From assembly GCA_025766275.1 (NCBI GenBank), contig JAFKAC010000099.1:1-64000 (forward strand): a stretch of DNA of 64,000 nt, written 5' to 3'. Within the stretch, counting starts at the first letter, position 1. Every line of letters begins with the position of its first letter. Of this stretch, positions 42,657 to 52,694 are shown one piece after another. This stretch comes from Lactarius indigo. Lineage: Eukaryota > Basidiomycota > Agaricomycetes > Russulales > Russulaceae. The notes beneath the pieces were generated by a model. The model was not told the origin of the DNA and did no database searches. It was given only the letters and a program-made list of their open reading frames with translations. The translations under genes were made by a program, and so were the position numbers.

Positions 42657-43142
42657 TGTTGATAAGTGACCCTTGCACACTTAGCGGCTTGAACGGACTG
42701 GACTTGCAGCATGGACTGCTTTAGATTAGATTAATCGGACTTGTAGATTACTTACATTTGATCTGTACAATCTAGCGCTGATCATTGTGTCATGTATGAC
42801 ATCATGTAGAACACTCCAGACACTTCATTGTACTCAGTCCTTTGTTCTCCTTTAGTTCTTATCTTTATTGTGATGTCATTATGATATCATCTCTGTGGAC
42901 TCTCTTTGTTCTAGTCGCCTTGTTCTCTTTTCATACACTCCTTTTGTCCTGTATGTAGAACAATGCTCCTTGTATTCTGTGACTCTATGTTACCACTCTT
43001 GTACTAGTGTCACACCTCTGTACAGTATAAGTAGTAGTGCTTGTACGCTCCTGGTCCACATCAGTTCTCTCACTGCTGTGTGCCAGGTATGTTCTCTCCA
43101 CTGTAATACTATTATCAGTTCTCTCACTGCTGTGTGCCAGAC
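42657..43142 (+). repeat. 5' LTR of copia element F, first part
   Basis: It matches the solo LTR at 52122-52694 (shared TGTTGATAAGTGACCC, then CACACTTAGCGGCTTG). The last about 60 bp hold a local repeat of TCAGTTCTCTCACTGCTGTG. The rest of the LTR lies at about 50944-51063. Confidence 0.85.
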
Positions 43143-43631
43143 TGTCACAATTCGACTTGTACCCTTACTGTACCGGTTGCAACTACGGCAGTAAGGTAGA
43201 TTAGTTGCAGACTTAGGTGATTACGATAGGAGATTGCACACGATAGCTGACTGAGACCGAACGCCACTAATACTAGTAGTAGTAGTATTAGGGTTTGAGT
43301 TGTTTCTGCGACACGTTGGACACTACCTTACAGTGACTCATAGCAGCACTTGAAAGCCTGCTCTATATGTATTTAAACTGTCTTGTGAAGACCAAGATAC
43401 GCCATCTTGGTCTTCTTGAATCGCCACTTATTCCTCTTCGTCCGTGTCTGCACCTACAAGAAGTAGTCTGCCTTGGTCGTGACTAAAGCATTCAACTTGC
43501 CAGTGTACCTCCGCGTAATCACTGCGGCAAGGGCTTGGACCTCCGCGTCTTCAAGCTAACGAGACTGTCATATCGCTAAGTTGTTACCGCTACCCGCGCT
43601 CAAGTTGAGCTAACGTTGTGGCAACGTTACA
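43143..43631 (+). repeat. 5' LTR of element C
   Basis: It holds perfect 12-bp inverted arms GAAGACCAAGAT (43387-43398) and ATCTTGGTCTTC (43404-43415), and a TATTTAA box about 34 bases before the second arm. Confidence 0.9.
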
Positions 43632-43644
43632 TTAAGACCAAGAT
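43632..43644 (+). promoter_or_regulatory. Self-priming-type primer-binding site of element C
   Basis: TTAAGACCAAGAT directly after the LTR, complementary to the LTR arm at 43404-43414. Confidence 0.7.
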
Positions 43645-43650
43645 ATCACC

Positions 43651-45714
43651 GTGGCCGTAACAACAAGAGATCAGTGGACGAGCTTTCGTCCTTATTCGCT
43701 CCCAAGAAGAGGAGAATGTAACATCCCCACGCGCTTTCTACAAGCTGCTAGCTGGAGGGAAAGACAGGAAGAAACCGGATATTTTGTAGAGTTCAACGGA
43801 CCAAGCAGGTTCCGACCAGTTGAGTTCAACTTCGACCACTTGTGTTGGACAGAAGTTACGTGGAACCCCATAGACTCCCAGTGGGACGTCATACGACCGG
43901 CGGGACCCAGATATCGCTGTGATATCGACGCCCGAGAACTCAATAGTCGAGCAGATTGGGGTCCCATCAACGGACAAGTACGAGAACACTCTACCGGAGA
44001 AGTAGTATCAGAATCAGAATCAGAAGAGCAAAGCCAAGAAGAAAGTGAAGGACGAGAACCAAATCAGACCGAAACTAGTGGAGGAGCAATACAAGATCTC
44101 CTCATCGAACGAGCTGAGTCTGCGCATATTACAGAGCCAGAGCCAATTCATATTCGCTCACCAGCCATTATGGCAACAATAACGCGAGCAATGGAAGAAG
44201 TTGCGATTGAAGAAGCACGTGCAATACAAGAAGAGGCGAGAGAAATCCTCATGCCCATTAATCCTGAAACGGGCATACGAATGACCGCAAAAGACGCCGC
44301 TATCTTTCGAGCTATAGGATCCGATCGAGGAGACCCTCCGACAGGACGACGACCTGCGATGGAACTCCCCCCCGGTGTGGGAGGACCAGGTGATGATCCA
44401 CTGCCACCACCAGGAGGGGGTATCCCATTTGACTTACGAAGGACCGAACCACCGCGAGGACCACCTGCCGGACCACCCGGAGGGGGCGGAGGCGGTGGAG
44501 GAAGCGGAGGTGGTGGAGGCGCCGGCGGGGGGCATCACAATGAGAAACTGACCGGCGAGCCACCTTCTATTTTCGATGGGGACAGACTCAAAGTAGACCA
44601 ATTCCTGACACAGTGGCACATTTATTGGGGTATGAATCTAGACGCCCCCATCATGCGCAACGACTACAGAAGATGCCTTCTGTTTCTTTCCTACATCAAA
44701 GGCGGAGCAGTTAGTGAATGGGTCTTGTCCTTCCTGAACTGGCTCAACAGGCAAATACAACGAGGGATTGACCCCTACACTCGAGACCTGTGGGACGCCG
44801 TAGCCGATGGCTTTAGTCAGCGATTCGAGAATACGCTAGAACGAGAGCAGGCGCAGGCAATACTGCAAAAAGGGTTCAGGATGACAGGAGAGGACATTGA
44901 CAAGTACGTCAATGACTTCGAACAGCTCGCGCGGAAAGCTCATTACCGCCTCAATGAACCACAAACAATCGACCTTTTCACGTCGGGTCTACCCAAGGAA
45001 CTGTTCAAAAACGCGTTCCAATTTGATGACCCAGTCACATTTGATGACTGGAAGAGGGCCGTACTCAAACGGCAGAAGAATTACATCCACCTCAAAGCAA
45101 GACTTAACGAATACAAGAATACGACGACACAGCCGAAGAAGCAAAGCGGCAATGCAGGGTGGACACTTCCGCAAAACCTACCTCAAACCAACCCCTGGGC
45201 GATGGACACGTCAGCTGATCGTGCCAGGGTAAGGCTCGCAGGATCAGAAGAAATCGACTTCAACAAAATGCCCCATCACGACTGGCCAACGCCGCCATTC
45301 CCACCACGAGGAGGACCGGGAGCTAGAGGGCGCGGCAGAGGAGGATCCCGAAGGGACTTAAGGAACGTCCTCTGTTATAACTGTCATGCTCCGGGACACC
45401 TCTCACGAAACTGTCAACACCCCCACGTTCAGAGGCAATGGCAAGCAGCCCCATCAAGCAGCCGAATGACCGAGACATGGCCACCCCAGTGGCCTACTTC
45501 ACAAGGCCCAGCATCGCAGTACGAACCCTCATTGCCAGGGTATGCGACACCGGCACCCAGCGTGACACCAATGCCACAAATAAATGCGGCCGCAACGAAA
45601 ACACCTGGAGAGCAGGCCAAGGAGTGGCTTACGCAGGTAGCCAACAGTACGGATGAGGTGAAAGACCTCATACTTCAAGATCTGTGGGGAAAAGAGGGTT
45701 TTTGGGACGCCTGA
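43651..45714 (+). CDS. Gag polyprotein of chromovirus C, apparently non-AUG start
   Basis: Open from GTG at 43651 (GTGGCCGTAACAACAAG, then RDQWTSFRPYSLPRRGECN) to TGA at 45712-45714. An in-frame TAA lies in the primer site (43633-43635), so translation must begin after it, and there is no ATG before residue 173. Same regions as Gag B: N-terminal domain (VEFNGPSRFRPVEFNFDHLC, CDIDARELNSRADWGPINGQ), acidic linker, Gly-rich spacer, capsid-like region (FLTQWHIYWGMNLDAPIM, LFTSGLPKELFKNAFQFDD), and CCHC knuckle CYNCHAPGHLSRNC (about 45373). No stop is present although pol is dead. Confidence 0.85.
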   Translation: MAVTTRDQWTSFRPYSLPRRGECNIPTRFLQAASWRERQEETGYFVEFNGPSRFRPVEFNFDHLCWTEVTWNPIDSQWDVIRPAGPRYRCDIDARELNSRADWGPINGQVREHSTGEVVSESESEEQSQEESEGREPNQTETSGGAIQDLLIERAESAHITEPEPIHIRSPAIMATITRAMEEVAIEEARAIQEEAREILMPINPETGIRMTAKDAAIFRAIGSDRGDPPTGRRPAMELPPGVGGPGDDPLPPPGGGIPFDLRRTEPPRGPPAGPPGGGGGGGGSGGGGGAGGGHHNEKLTGEPPSIFDGDRLKVDQFLTQWHIYWGMNLDAPIMRNDYRRCLLFLSYIKGGAVSEWVLSFLNWLNRQIQRGIDPYTRDLWDAVADGFSQRFENTLEREQAQAILQKGFRMTGEDIDKYVNDFEQLARKAHYRLNEPQTIDLFTSGLPKELFKNAFQFDDPVTFDDWKRAVLKRQKNYIHLKARLNEYKNTTTQPKKQSGNAGWTLPQNLPQTNPWAMDTSADRARVRLAGSEEIDFNKMPHHDWPTPPFPPRGGPGARGRGRGGSRRDLRNVLCYNCHAPGHLSRNCQHPHVQRQWQAAPSSSRMTETWPPQWPTSQGPASQYEPSLPGYATPAPSVTPMPQINAAATKTPGEQAKEWLTQVANSTDEVKDLILQDLWGKEGFWDA

Positions 45715-45729
45715 ACCCGTCAGTCTGGG
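45696..45729 (+). promoter_or_regulatory. Gag-pol -1 frameshift signal of element C
   Basis: G-GGT-TTT at 45696-45702, in gag frame GAG GGT TTT, followed by the gag TGA at 45712. After slipping, pol reads GFLGRLNPSVW. ACCC (45716-45719) and GGGT (about 45728) can pair. Confidence 0.65.
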
Positions 45730-48700
45730 TGAGGGCTCTTCAATGTAATTCTGTAATTGTGACAACATGCTATCGATCTATGCGAATTCCAGTAACTGTC
45801 CGTACGAATTACCAAACGACTGAAACAAATGCGCTAGTCGATTCCGGCGCAACCGACAACTTCATCTGACCCAGCCTGGCAAAACAGGCCGGCATCCCGA
45901 TACAGCCGCTGGACACGCCCCGTAAGATATGGAATATAGACAATACGGAAAACAAAGCTGGGTTAATCACTCATTACGTTAACCTGGAAGTGAAAACACG
46001 AGGACAGATAAAACAAATGACCTTTCTGGTCACCGATCTTGGAAACGAAGACATGGTGCTGGGTTATCCATGGCTAAGCGCGTTCGAACCAACAATCAGT
46101 TGGGCCACAGCCACTATGCACCCCGATATGCAGCCGGTAGTACTGGCAACTACTGAAGCACTGCTATCAACAACGACCATTTGAGCCCTCATCGTGGCCG
46201 AGAAGGAAGACATTGTGTGGGAACTAGAAGAGGAGACGTTCGCTAAGGCCACAACCTCGACGGAGTTGGCCATACAAGCGAAACAACAACAGACGGCAGC
46301 AGTGCTCCCTCAAGAATACGCAATGTTCAGCAAACTCTTTAACGAGCAGGCCTCGCACCGCTTTCCCCCGGCAAGACCGTGGGATCACATGATAGACTTC
46401 AAACCATCTGCGCCGACCACCATCGACTGCAAAATCTACCCCATGACTCAAAAGGAAGAGGGCGAACTCAAGGAATTTTTAGAGGAGAAGCTAAAGCAGG
46501 GGTACTTGTGCCCTTCTATCTCCCCGTACGCATCCTCCTTCTTCTTCATTAAAAAGAAGGACGGAAAACTACGCCCGGTACAGGACTATCGGGTCGTCAA
46601 CTCCCACACCGTCTGAAACCAGTACCTGCTGCCACTGATACAGGACCTTATCCGTGACCTCAGCAACGCCCATATCTACACGAAACTCGACATCCGATGG
46701 GGTTACAACAACATACGTATTCACGACGGCGATCAGGAAAAAGCAGCATTTAAAACCAAATTCGGCCTCTTCAAACCCACGGTCATGTTCTTCGGACTCA
46801 CTAACTCCCCCGCCACCTTCCAGGCCATGATGAACCACATCTATCGCGACACGATAGCAAAACACGAACGGCTGGGCACTACCATACGCGTCTACATGGA
46901 CGATATTGGTATCGCCACTCACTTCGATCATGATTTAGCGGCCCATGTAGACGCTGTCCGCGATGTGTTACACGTCGCGGAGGAGCACGACCTCTACTTC
47001 AAGCTCGAGAAATGCCTGTTCCATCAACCGCGGATGGATTACCTGGGGGTAATCCTTGAAAGGGGGGTGACCCGAATGGACCCTGTAAAAGTCCAAGGCA
47101 TTAAAGACTGGCCAACGCCGACAAAAGTCAAAGACGTCTGTTCTTTCCTCGGTTTTTGCAACTTTTACAGACTCTTTATCCGTGGTTTTGCAACTCACGC
47201 CAAGCCACTCACTAAACTAACACGAAAAGACAAAGAATGGCGGTGGACTGAAGAAGAAGATAAGGCGTTCAACACCCTAAAACATCTCGTAACAGAAGAA
47301 CCGGTACTGGCACACCCCGTTCTTCAGGACCTGTTTGAATTGGAAGTTGATGCCTCGGGCTACGCGGTGGGAGCCGTCTTACTACAAAAGAAATCTGACG
47401 GCAAGCGACACCCCATAGGTTACTACTTGGCGACGCTTTCTGAAGCCGAAAGAAACTACAACATCTACGACCTAGAACTGCTCGCAATAGTCAAGGCCCT
47501 GAGGAATTGGCGACCACTTCTCGCAGGTGCCCCCCACAAGATCAAAATCTATTCAGACCACCTAAATCTACAGTACTGGAAGTCGCCGCAGAAGATCAGC
47601 AGACGAGTCGCCAGGGAAGTACTCGAACTTTCTGAATACGACTTCGAAATTCATCACATTAAGGGAAAGAACAATGGGAGAGCAGATGCCCTGTCAAGAC
47701 GGCCGGACTATGACCAGGAAGTCGAAGACAACAGCGAAGTAGTGGTCCTACCTCCCGAAGTTTTTGTACGGACCCTCAACACCGCGCGCACCTTCATCGC
47801 GAACCCAAATCTACTGCAACCGCGCCACCAGCAGGACGAAGAAGTAATCAAGATATGGGTCGACCCTCATCACCTCAAGAAAATACAAGGAGAATGGTAC
47901 AAGGACGGCAGGTTCGTGATCACAGGGCCTGCATCGACTCAACGTGCACTAATACACGACCATCACGACTTGCCAATACACGGCCATCCGGGAATTGTGA
48001 GAACTCAACGCATCCTGGAAAGACACTACTGGTGGCCGCGGCTCCGAAGAGACGTATACGAATACGTGCAAGGCTGCGCAGAATGTCAAAGGAACAAAGT
48101 CAACACGAGGCCTATACGAGCCGCGCTGCACCCCATCACACCAATACTGGAAGCTATGCCATTCCACACGGTGGCGGTAGACTTCATCACCAAACTCCCC
48201 GCTTCTAGGGGGAACGACAGCATACTGACTGTCACGGATCATGACTGCAGCAAAGCCTCTATTTTCATCCCATGTCGAGAAGAGATTACCGCAGAAGAAG
48301 TAGTGGCTCTATATGTCGCCCAGGTGTTCAAACGCTTCGGGCTGCCACACAAGATAATAAGCGACCGCGACCCCCGCTTCACGTCCAAGTACACCAGAGA
48401 AGTATGTCGCATTCTGGGAATCCAACAGAACATATCAACCGCATATCATCCGCGCACTGATGGGCAGTCCAAACGAACTAACCAGTGGCTAGAACAGTAC
48501 CTACGCTTCTGGGTAAATGAGCGGCAAGATAACTGGGCAACTTATCTGTCGATCGCTGAGTTTGCGCACAACAACTGGCCACACGAACACACCAAAGAGT
48601 CGCCGTTCCAACTTCTGATGGGGTACAACCCGCTAGCAGATTGGACGGATAAGCCATCCCCCATTCCCCTCGCAACCACGCGACTGACACAGCTAAAAGA

Positions 48701-50423
48701 AGCTAGAGACAACGCCCAACGCCTTATAAAGAAGGCACAAAAGTCATGGGTGCGCAACAGAGATACGCCCAAGTTTAGCGTCAACGACCTCGTGTGGCTC
48801 GAGGGCAAGCATCTTCGAACCAACCAGCCTACGGCGAAATTAGCGGCGCGATGCCACGGACCCTTTCGGGTGATACAGGTGATGTCCCCTTACAATTATC
48901 GATTGGAACTCCCCACGCAGTGGAGCATCCACCCAGTGTTTCACATTGATCTTCTCACCCCGTACAAGCAAACTTCCTTACACGGGGAGAACTTCACACG
49001 ACCACCGCCTGAACTGATAGACGGAGAAGATGAATACGAGGTTGAGGCCATTCTAGACACTCGGCATTTCGGCAGAGGAAGACGCCTCCAATATCTTATC
49101 AAGTGGAAGGGGTACCCAGACTTGGAGAACCAGTGGGTCAACAAGGATGACGTCTTTGCGCCGGAGGCACTTCGTCTGTATCAGGAAGCACAGACCCACG
49201 GTAGAAGGGATAAAGTGGGGGTCGCTCAGACAGAGGACAGTCATCCCCTCTTCCTTCGCTCAGCCATTACTCTTATGCCTACTTCCCCACTGCGACATGT
49301 CACACAAGCGCAGCTCCTCGACTCCCTCGCAGAAGATGCCCACACCCTCTTGGCTGAGGACAACGACACCGAAGTTCCCAACACTCAGCTCACGCCATGG
49401 ACGCCTCTTACACCAGCAGAGGGGCCCATCACCGCGCAAGAATGGATCAACGTCGTCACCAGATTCCCAGACCCAACAACTACCCCCGACAACGACCAAG
49501 CCGTCGTCCACGTCTTCCGAAACGATCGCGGCGAGCGTGAACCCATCGCCGCTATCCCCCCAAGCGACGACCTCATCGGCGTTCGTGGAATTTTCCCGAG
49601 CAACGACCAGCGTTCAAGCGCTGATGGAGTACGAGTTGGAAGGTTGGAAGAGGGTAGCAGCAGCATGGCAGAAGGAGCAGTTGGACTTGGCAGCGGCCCG
49701 ACTGAGGGAGATGCGCGAGCGACGGCAGCGATGGCGGCAGCTGAGGCTGGCCATGACGACGAAGATTATTACCCGGCGAGACACACCTTCCTTCGAACGA
49801 AACGCGACCCTGATAATCCCCTCATCACGCCCTGGCTCGTCTACTCCAACGGGTCCCCCATGTATCGAGGACGTGTGCGCGTGCCTGGCGCCGCCGATCA
49901 CCGTCCGTTCACCGCCGCCGAGGACCCCGCGCATGTCATTGTGCCTGAAGGGTTCCGGGCGAACCGACGACCCCATTACATTTGATACCCCATCACCGGG
50001 CCAGACGGAGTAGAGAGGGACGCGTCACATGTCCAAATTATCGGAGGGGCAGATCCCCTCATATTAGGAGTCATACCGGGTTCGCCACACGTGTATGGTA
50101 AGCCCTTTTACGCCGAACCCCACGTATCCGCTGCGCTCCGCCCCACGTATCCGCACGAGGACCTCGTTGTCTTCGAGGCGGACAAGATCACCGACCGTGC
50201 GCTCAATCGTATCAACGATGAGTCGCTCACCGCAGAGGTTACGCGTTTCCGCGCGGCCAGCTACGAGCTGGATCGACTTCGAGCGAGGGTGAGTCAACTC
50301 CGCGCTATGATCGAGTGCGTGCAAGACGACCGACACGATGCTATCTATCGTTTGGAGCACGCCACCGCATTGGAGCGCATCGCTGATGAGCAGCGCGACT
50401 GGCCGGCTCGAGACTTTCGGTGA
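45697..50423 (+). pseudogene. Pol of chromovirus C with four TGA stops
   Basis: One frame throughout; TGA at 45867, 46182, 46614 and 49983. Domains: protease NALVDSGATDNFI; RT KLDIRWGYNNIRI and YMDDIGIATHFDH (about 46899); RNase H FELEVDASGYAVGAVLLQ; integrase HHDLPIHGHPGIVRT, CAECQRNK, AVDFITKLPASRG, SDRDPRFTSKY, and TDGQSKRTNQ, where the catalytic Glu is Lys (48471-48473); chromodomain YEVEAILDTRHFGRGRRLQY then LIKWKGYPDLENQW; and the extra domain with VIVPEGFRANRRPHYI, GGADPLILGVIPGS and a C-terminal coiled coil to 50423. Each stop fits a CGA arginine codon changed to TGA, for example HTV-TGA-NQY where B has TIRNQY. Confidence 0.9.
49297..50013 (+). CDS. Overlapping +1-frame ORF inside the pol 3' region of element C
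   Basis: ATG at 49297 (MSHKRSSSTPSQKMPTPS) to a stop ending at 50013, in the +1 frame relative to pol, as in element B. It is Ser/Thr/Pro-rich, then has the helix EYELEGWKRVAAAWQKEQL and LAAARLREMRERRQRW, and ends LKGSGRTDDPITFDTPSPGQ. The pol stop at 49983 does not touch this frame, where the same base change is silent. The start lies at the equivalent place to that in B. Function is unknown. Confidence 0.5.
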   Translation: MSHKRSSSTPSQKMPTPSWLRTTTPKFPTLSSRHGRLLHQQRGPSPRKNGSTSSPDSQTQQLPPTTTKPSSTSSETIAASVNPSPLSPQATTSSAFVEFSRATTSVQALMEYELEGWKRVAAAWQKEQLDLAAARLREMRERRQRWRQLRLAMTTKIITRRDTPSFERNATLIIPSSRPGSSTPTGPPCIEDVCACLAPPITVRSPPPRTPRMSLCLKGSGRTDDPITFDTPSPGQTE

Positions 50424-50440
50424 GCCTGGGGTCTCACGCT

Positions 50441-50454
50441 AAAAAGGGAGGTGA
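50441..50454 (+). promoter_or_regulatory. Polypurine tract of element C
   Basis: AAAAAGGGAGGTGA directly before the 3' LTR. Confidence 0.75.
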
Positions 50455-50943
50455 TGTCACGATTCGACTTGTACCCTTACTGTACCGGTTGCAACTACGG
50501 CGGTAAGGTAGATTAGTTGCGGACTTAGGTGATTACGATAGGAGATTGCACACGATAGCTGACTGAGACCGAACGCCACTAATACTAGTAGTAGTAGTAT
50601 TAGGGTTTGAGTTGTTTCTGCGACACGTTGGATGCTACCTTACAGTGACTCATAGCAGCGCTTGAAAGCCTGCTCTATATGTATTTAAACTGTCTTGTGA
50701 AGACCAAGATACGCCATCTTGGTCTTCTTGAATCGCCACTTATTCCTCTTCGTCCGTGTCTGCACCTACAAGAAGTAGTCCGCCTTGGTCGTGACTAAAG
50801 CATTCAACTTGCCAGTGTACCTCCGCGTAATCACTGTGGCAAGGGCTTGGACCTCCGCGTCTTCAAGCTAACGAGACTGTCATATCGCTAAGTTGTTACC
50901 GCTACCCGCGCTCAAGTCGAGCTAACGTTGTGGCAACGTTACA
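50455..50943 (+). repeat. 3' LTR of element C
   Basis: 489 bp, paired with 43143-43631. Followed by AGAC, the duplicated target. Confidence 0.9.
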
Positions 50944-51063
50944 AGACTACCATCTTGCTTCCACTGCTTGACTTCCTGTTTGCTGCTTCCAGCCACTCCT
51001 CATATCTCACCACAGAACACTTTGTCCCTCTGTGAGTATGTCCTCTTAGTGTGCTGTTCATCA
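50944..51063 (+). repeat. 5' LTR of copia element F, second part
   Basis: It continues the LTR interrupted at 43142. It matches the end of the solo LTR (shared ATCTCACCACAG, CACTTTGTC, TGCTGTTCATCA). Confidence 0.8.
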
Positions 51064-51848
51064 GGTTATGGGCCCTGGTGCCCTAGCCACTCCACTTGGC
51101 TGGTCACTGTCTTCCTAGGAGGACACACCAGGCTAAGGTCTGTCTGGGGCCTTACCAGCCTTGCCCAAGGCAGAGAGCAGTGGGGTGCCACTTGTCTCTG
51201 CTGAGGAACCTCCTGTATCATGTACTGCCCAGTAGTCCTACTTTCACCCCTACTGTTTTCCTAGCCCCTGTGCTATGCACAAGGAGACTGGGTCTGGTAG
51301 CCCCTTAACTTCAAAATATCCAGGCATGCATGGCCCACTGGGCTGTGTATTGTGGAGCTTAGCGCCAGCTGTCTCTGGTGCTCCACACTGGGCACAGGAT
51401 CTCCTCACCATGGGAGTGTAAAACATGGTTCAGGCTCTAGGGGGTGTTCACCATTATGGTGTTCTGCAACCAGATACCTGCCTTGTAGCGGCAATGGGAA
51501 AGGATTCAGTAAAGCCACTTGTGGCAATGAGGCAACCAATAGGCCGAGGAGGCTGAGGTAGACAGCCTTGGGCTCTGAAAGCATTCCCTTCACCTTCCCC
51601 CTGACGCAAACCATTTGAGCTGTGTCCTAGACACATCCTGGCTGGCAGCTAGCTCATGGTATGGCAAAGGGATTCTCCCAACCTGGGCCTAGCCCTTGTA
51701 TCACTGGCATACCATCAGGAGGCAGGACGCGTTAGCATTCTGGCCTTACAGAATCACAGACAGGAGTGGTATCCCCCTCTATCTTTATGTCTTGCAAACT
51801 ATGAAGCACTGTTGCTGACTGCTCCTTGGTGATAGATAAATCATCCCA
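51064..51848 (+). other. Leader of copia element F with initiator-tRNA-Met type primer site
   Basis: It begins GGTTATGGGCCCTGG (51064-51078), the same primer site as in element A. The rest is a long, CpG-poor leader without a supported gene before the Gag start. Confidence 0.6.
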
Positions 51849-52121
51849 ATGTCTGGTTCATCTACTACCCCTGCTGCCGGTGCTGGTGCTCCTCCCAGCC
51901 CCACTGGTGGCTCTGCAGGAGGCTCACTCCCTCCTCCTTCTGGATCCACTGCTTCTGGGCGACTCTCCAATGCCCACACCACAACCTTCAGTATGCCGTC
52001 TGGCATCCACCTGACACAGTTTGACAGCACTGGTTGGAACGAATGGTCTGGCACCATTGAGGCCATCCTCACGCTGCACGAAGCTGAGGATGTGTTCCTC
52101 CTAGACACACCCTCATCTGGC
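51849..52121 (+). pseudogene. Gag N-terminus of copia element F
   Basis: ATG at 51849 (MSGSSTTPAAGAGAPPSP), then PSGIHLTQFDSTGWNEWSGT, up to TPSSG, where the solo LTR interrupts. Removing the LTR and one duplication joins it in frame to ITSDEWDSIQHRS at 52700. Confidence 0.8.
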
Positions 52122-52694
52122 TGTTGATAAGTGACCCTTACACACTTAGCGGCTTGTACGGACCGGACTTGCAGCATGGACTGCTTTAGATTTGATATAC
52201 AGGACTTGTAGATTAGATATTATTTGATCTGTACAATCTGGACCTATCATTGTGTCACATATGACATCACTGTACTTCTATGACATCATACATCCGGACT
52301 CTGCATTGTATAACGCCTTTGTACTTTCCTTTGTTCCGTACTTAGTCTTATCTTTATTATGATGTCACTATGATATCATTTAGCTCTGGACTCTTCTTGT
52401 TCTCCATACCTTTGTTCTCAAAGTGTCCACTCTTTTGTCCGTTTGTAGAACAATACCCTCTTGTATTCTGTGACTAGTGTTACTAGCGTTGTACTATTGT
52501 CACTACCTGTAGGAGTATAAGTAGAGTACCATGTATGCTCCTGGTCCACATCAGTTCCTCACTGTTGTGTGCCAGACAACCCTCTGCTTCACCTCTGCAA
52601 GATCTCTCTGTTGCTGCTTACCAGCTGCCCCTTTATCTCACCACAGTTCACTTTGTCTCACTGTGAGTATTGGATCTCTGCATGCTGTTCATCA
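52122..52694 (+). repeat. Solo LTR of the F family inserted in the gag of F
   Basis: 573 bp, TGTTGATAAG to TTCATCA, flanked by CTGGC on both sides (52117-52121 and 52695-52699). No internal sequence is attached: the flanking DNA is one interrupted gag gene. Confidence 0.9.

Larger units (their letters stand above)
43143..50943 (+). mobile_element. Ty3/gypsy chromovirus C, full length but inactivated
   Basis: 489-bp LTRs at 43143-43631 and 50455-50943 start TGTCAC and end GTTACA; AGAC flanks both sides, probably part of a 5-bp duplication. Gag is open; pol is one frame with four TGA stops. The LTRs differ only at CpG-type sites. It carries the same self-priming site, slip site, chromodomain and extra C-terminal region as B but is strongly diverged from it. 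Confidence 0.92.

Noticed and set aside
45867..49985. Idea that TGA is recoded as arginine or tryptophan in gypsy pol
   Set aside because: Host genes use TGA as a stop (ING, RecQ, GALT), element B has no internal TGA, and the TGA codons occur only in copies with other decay.
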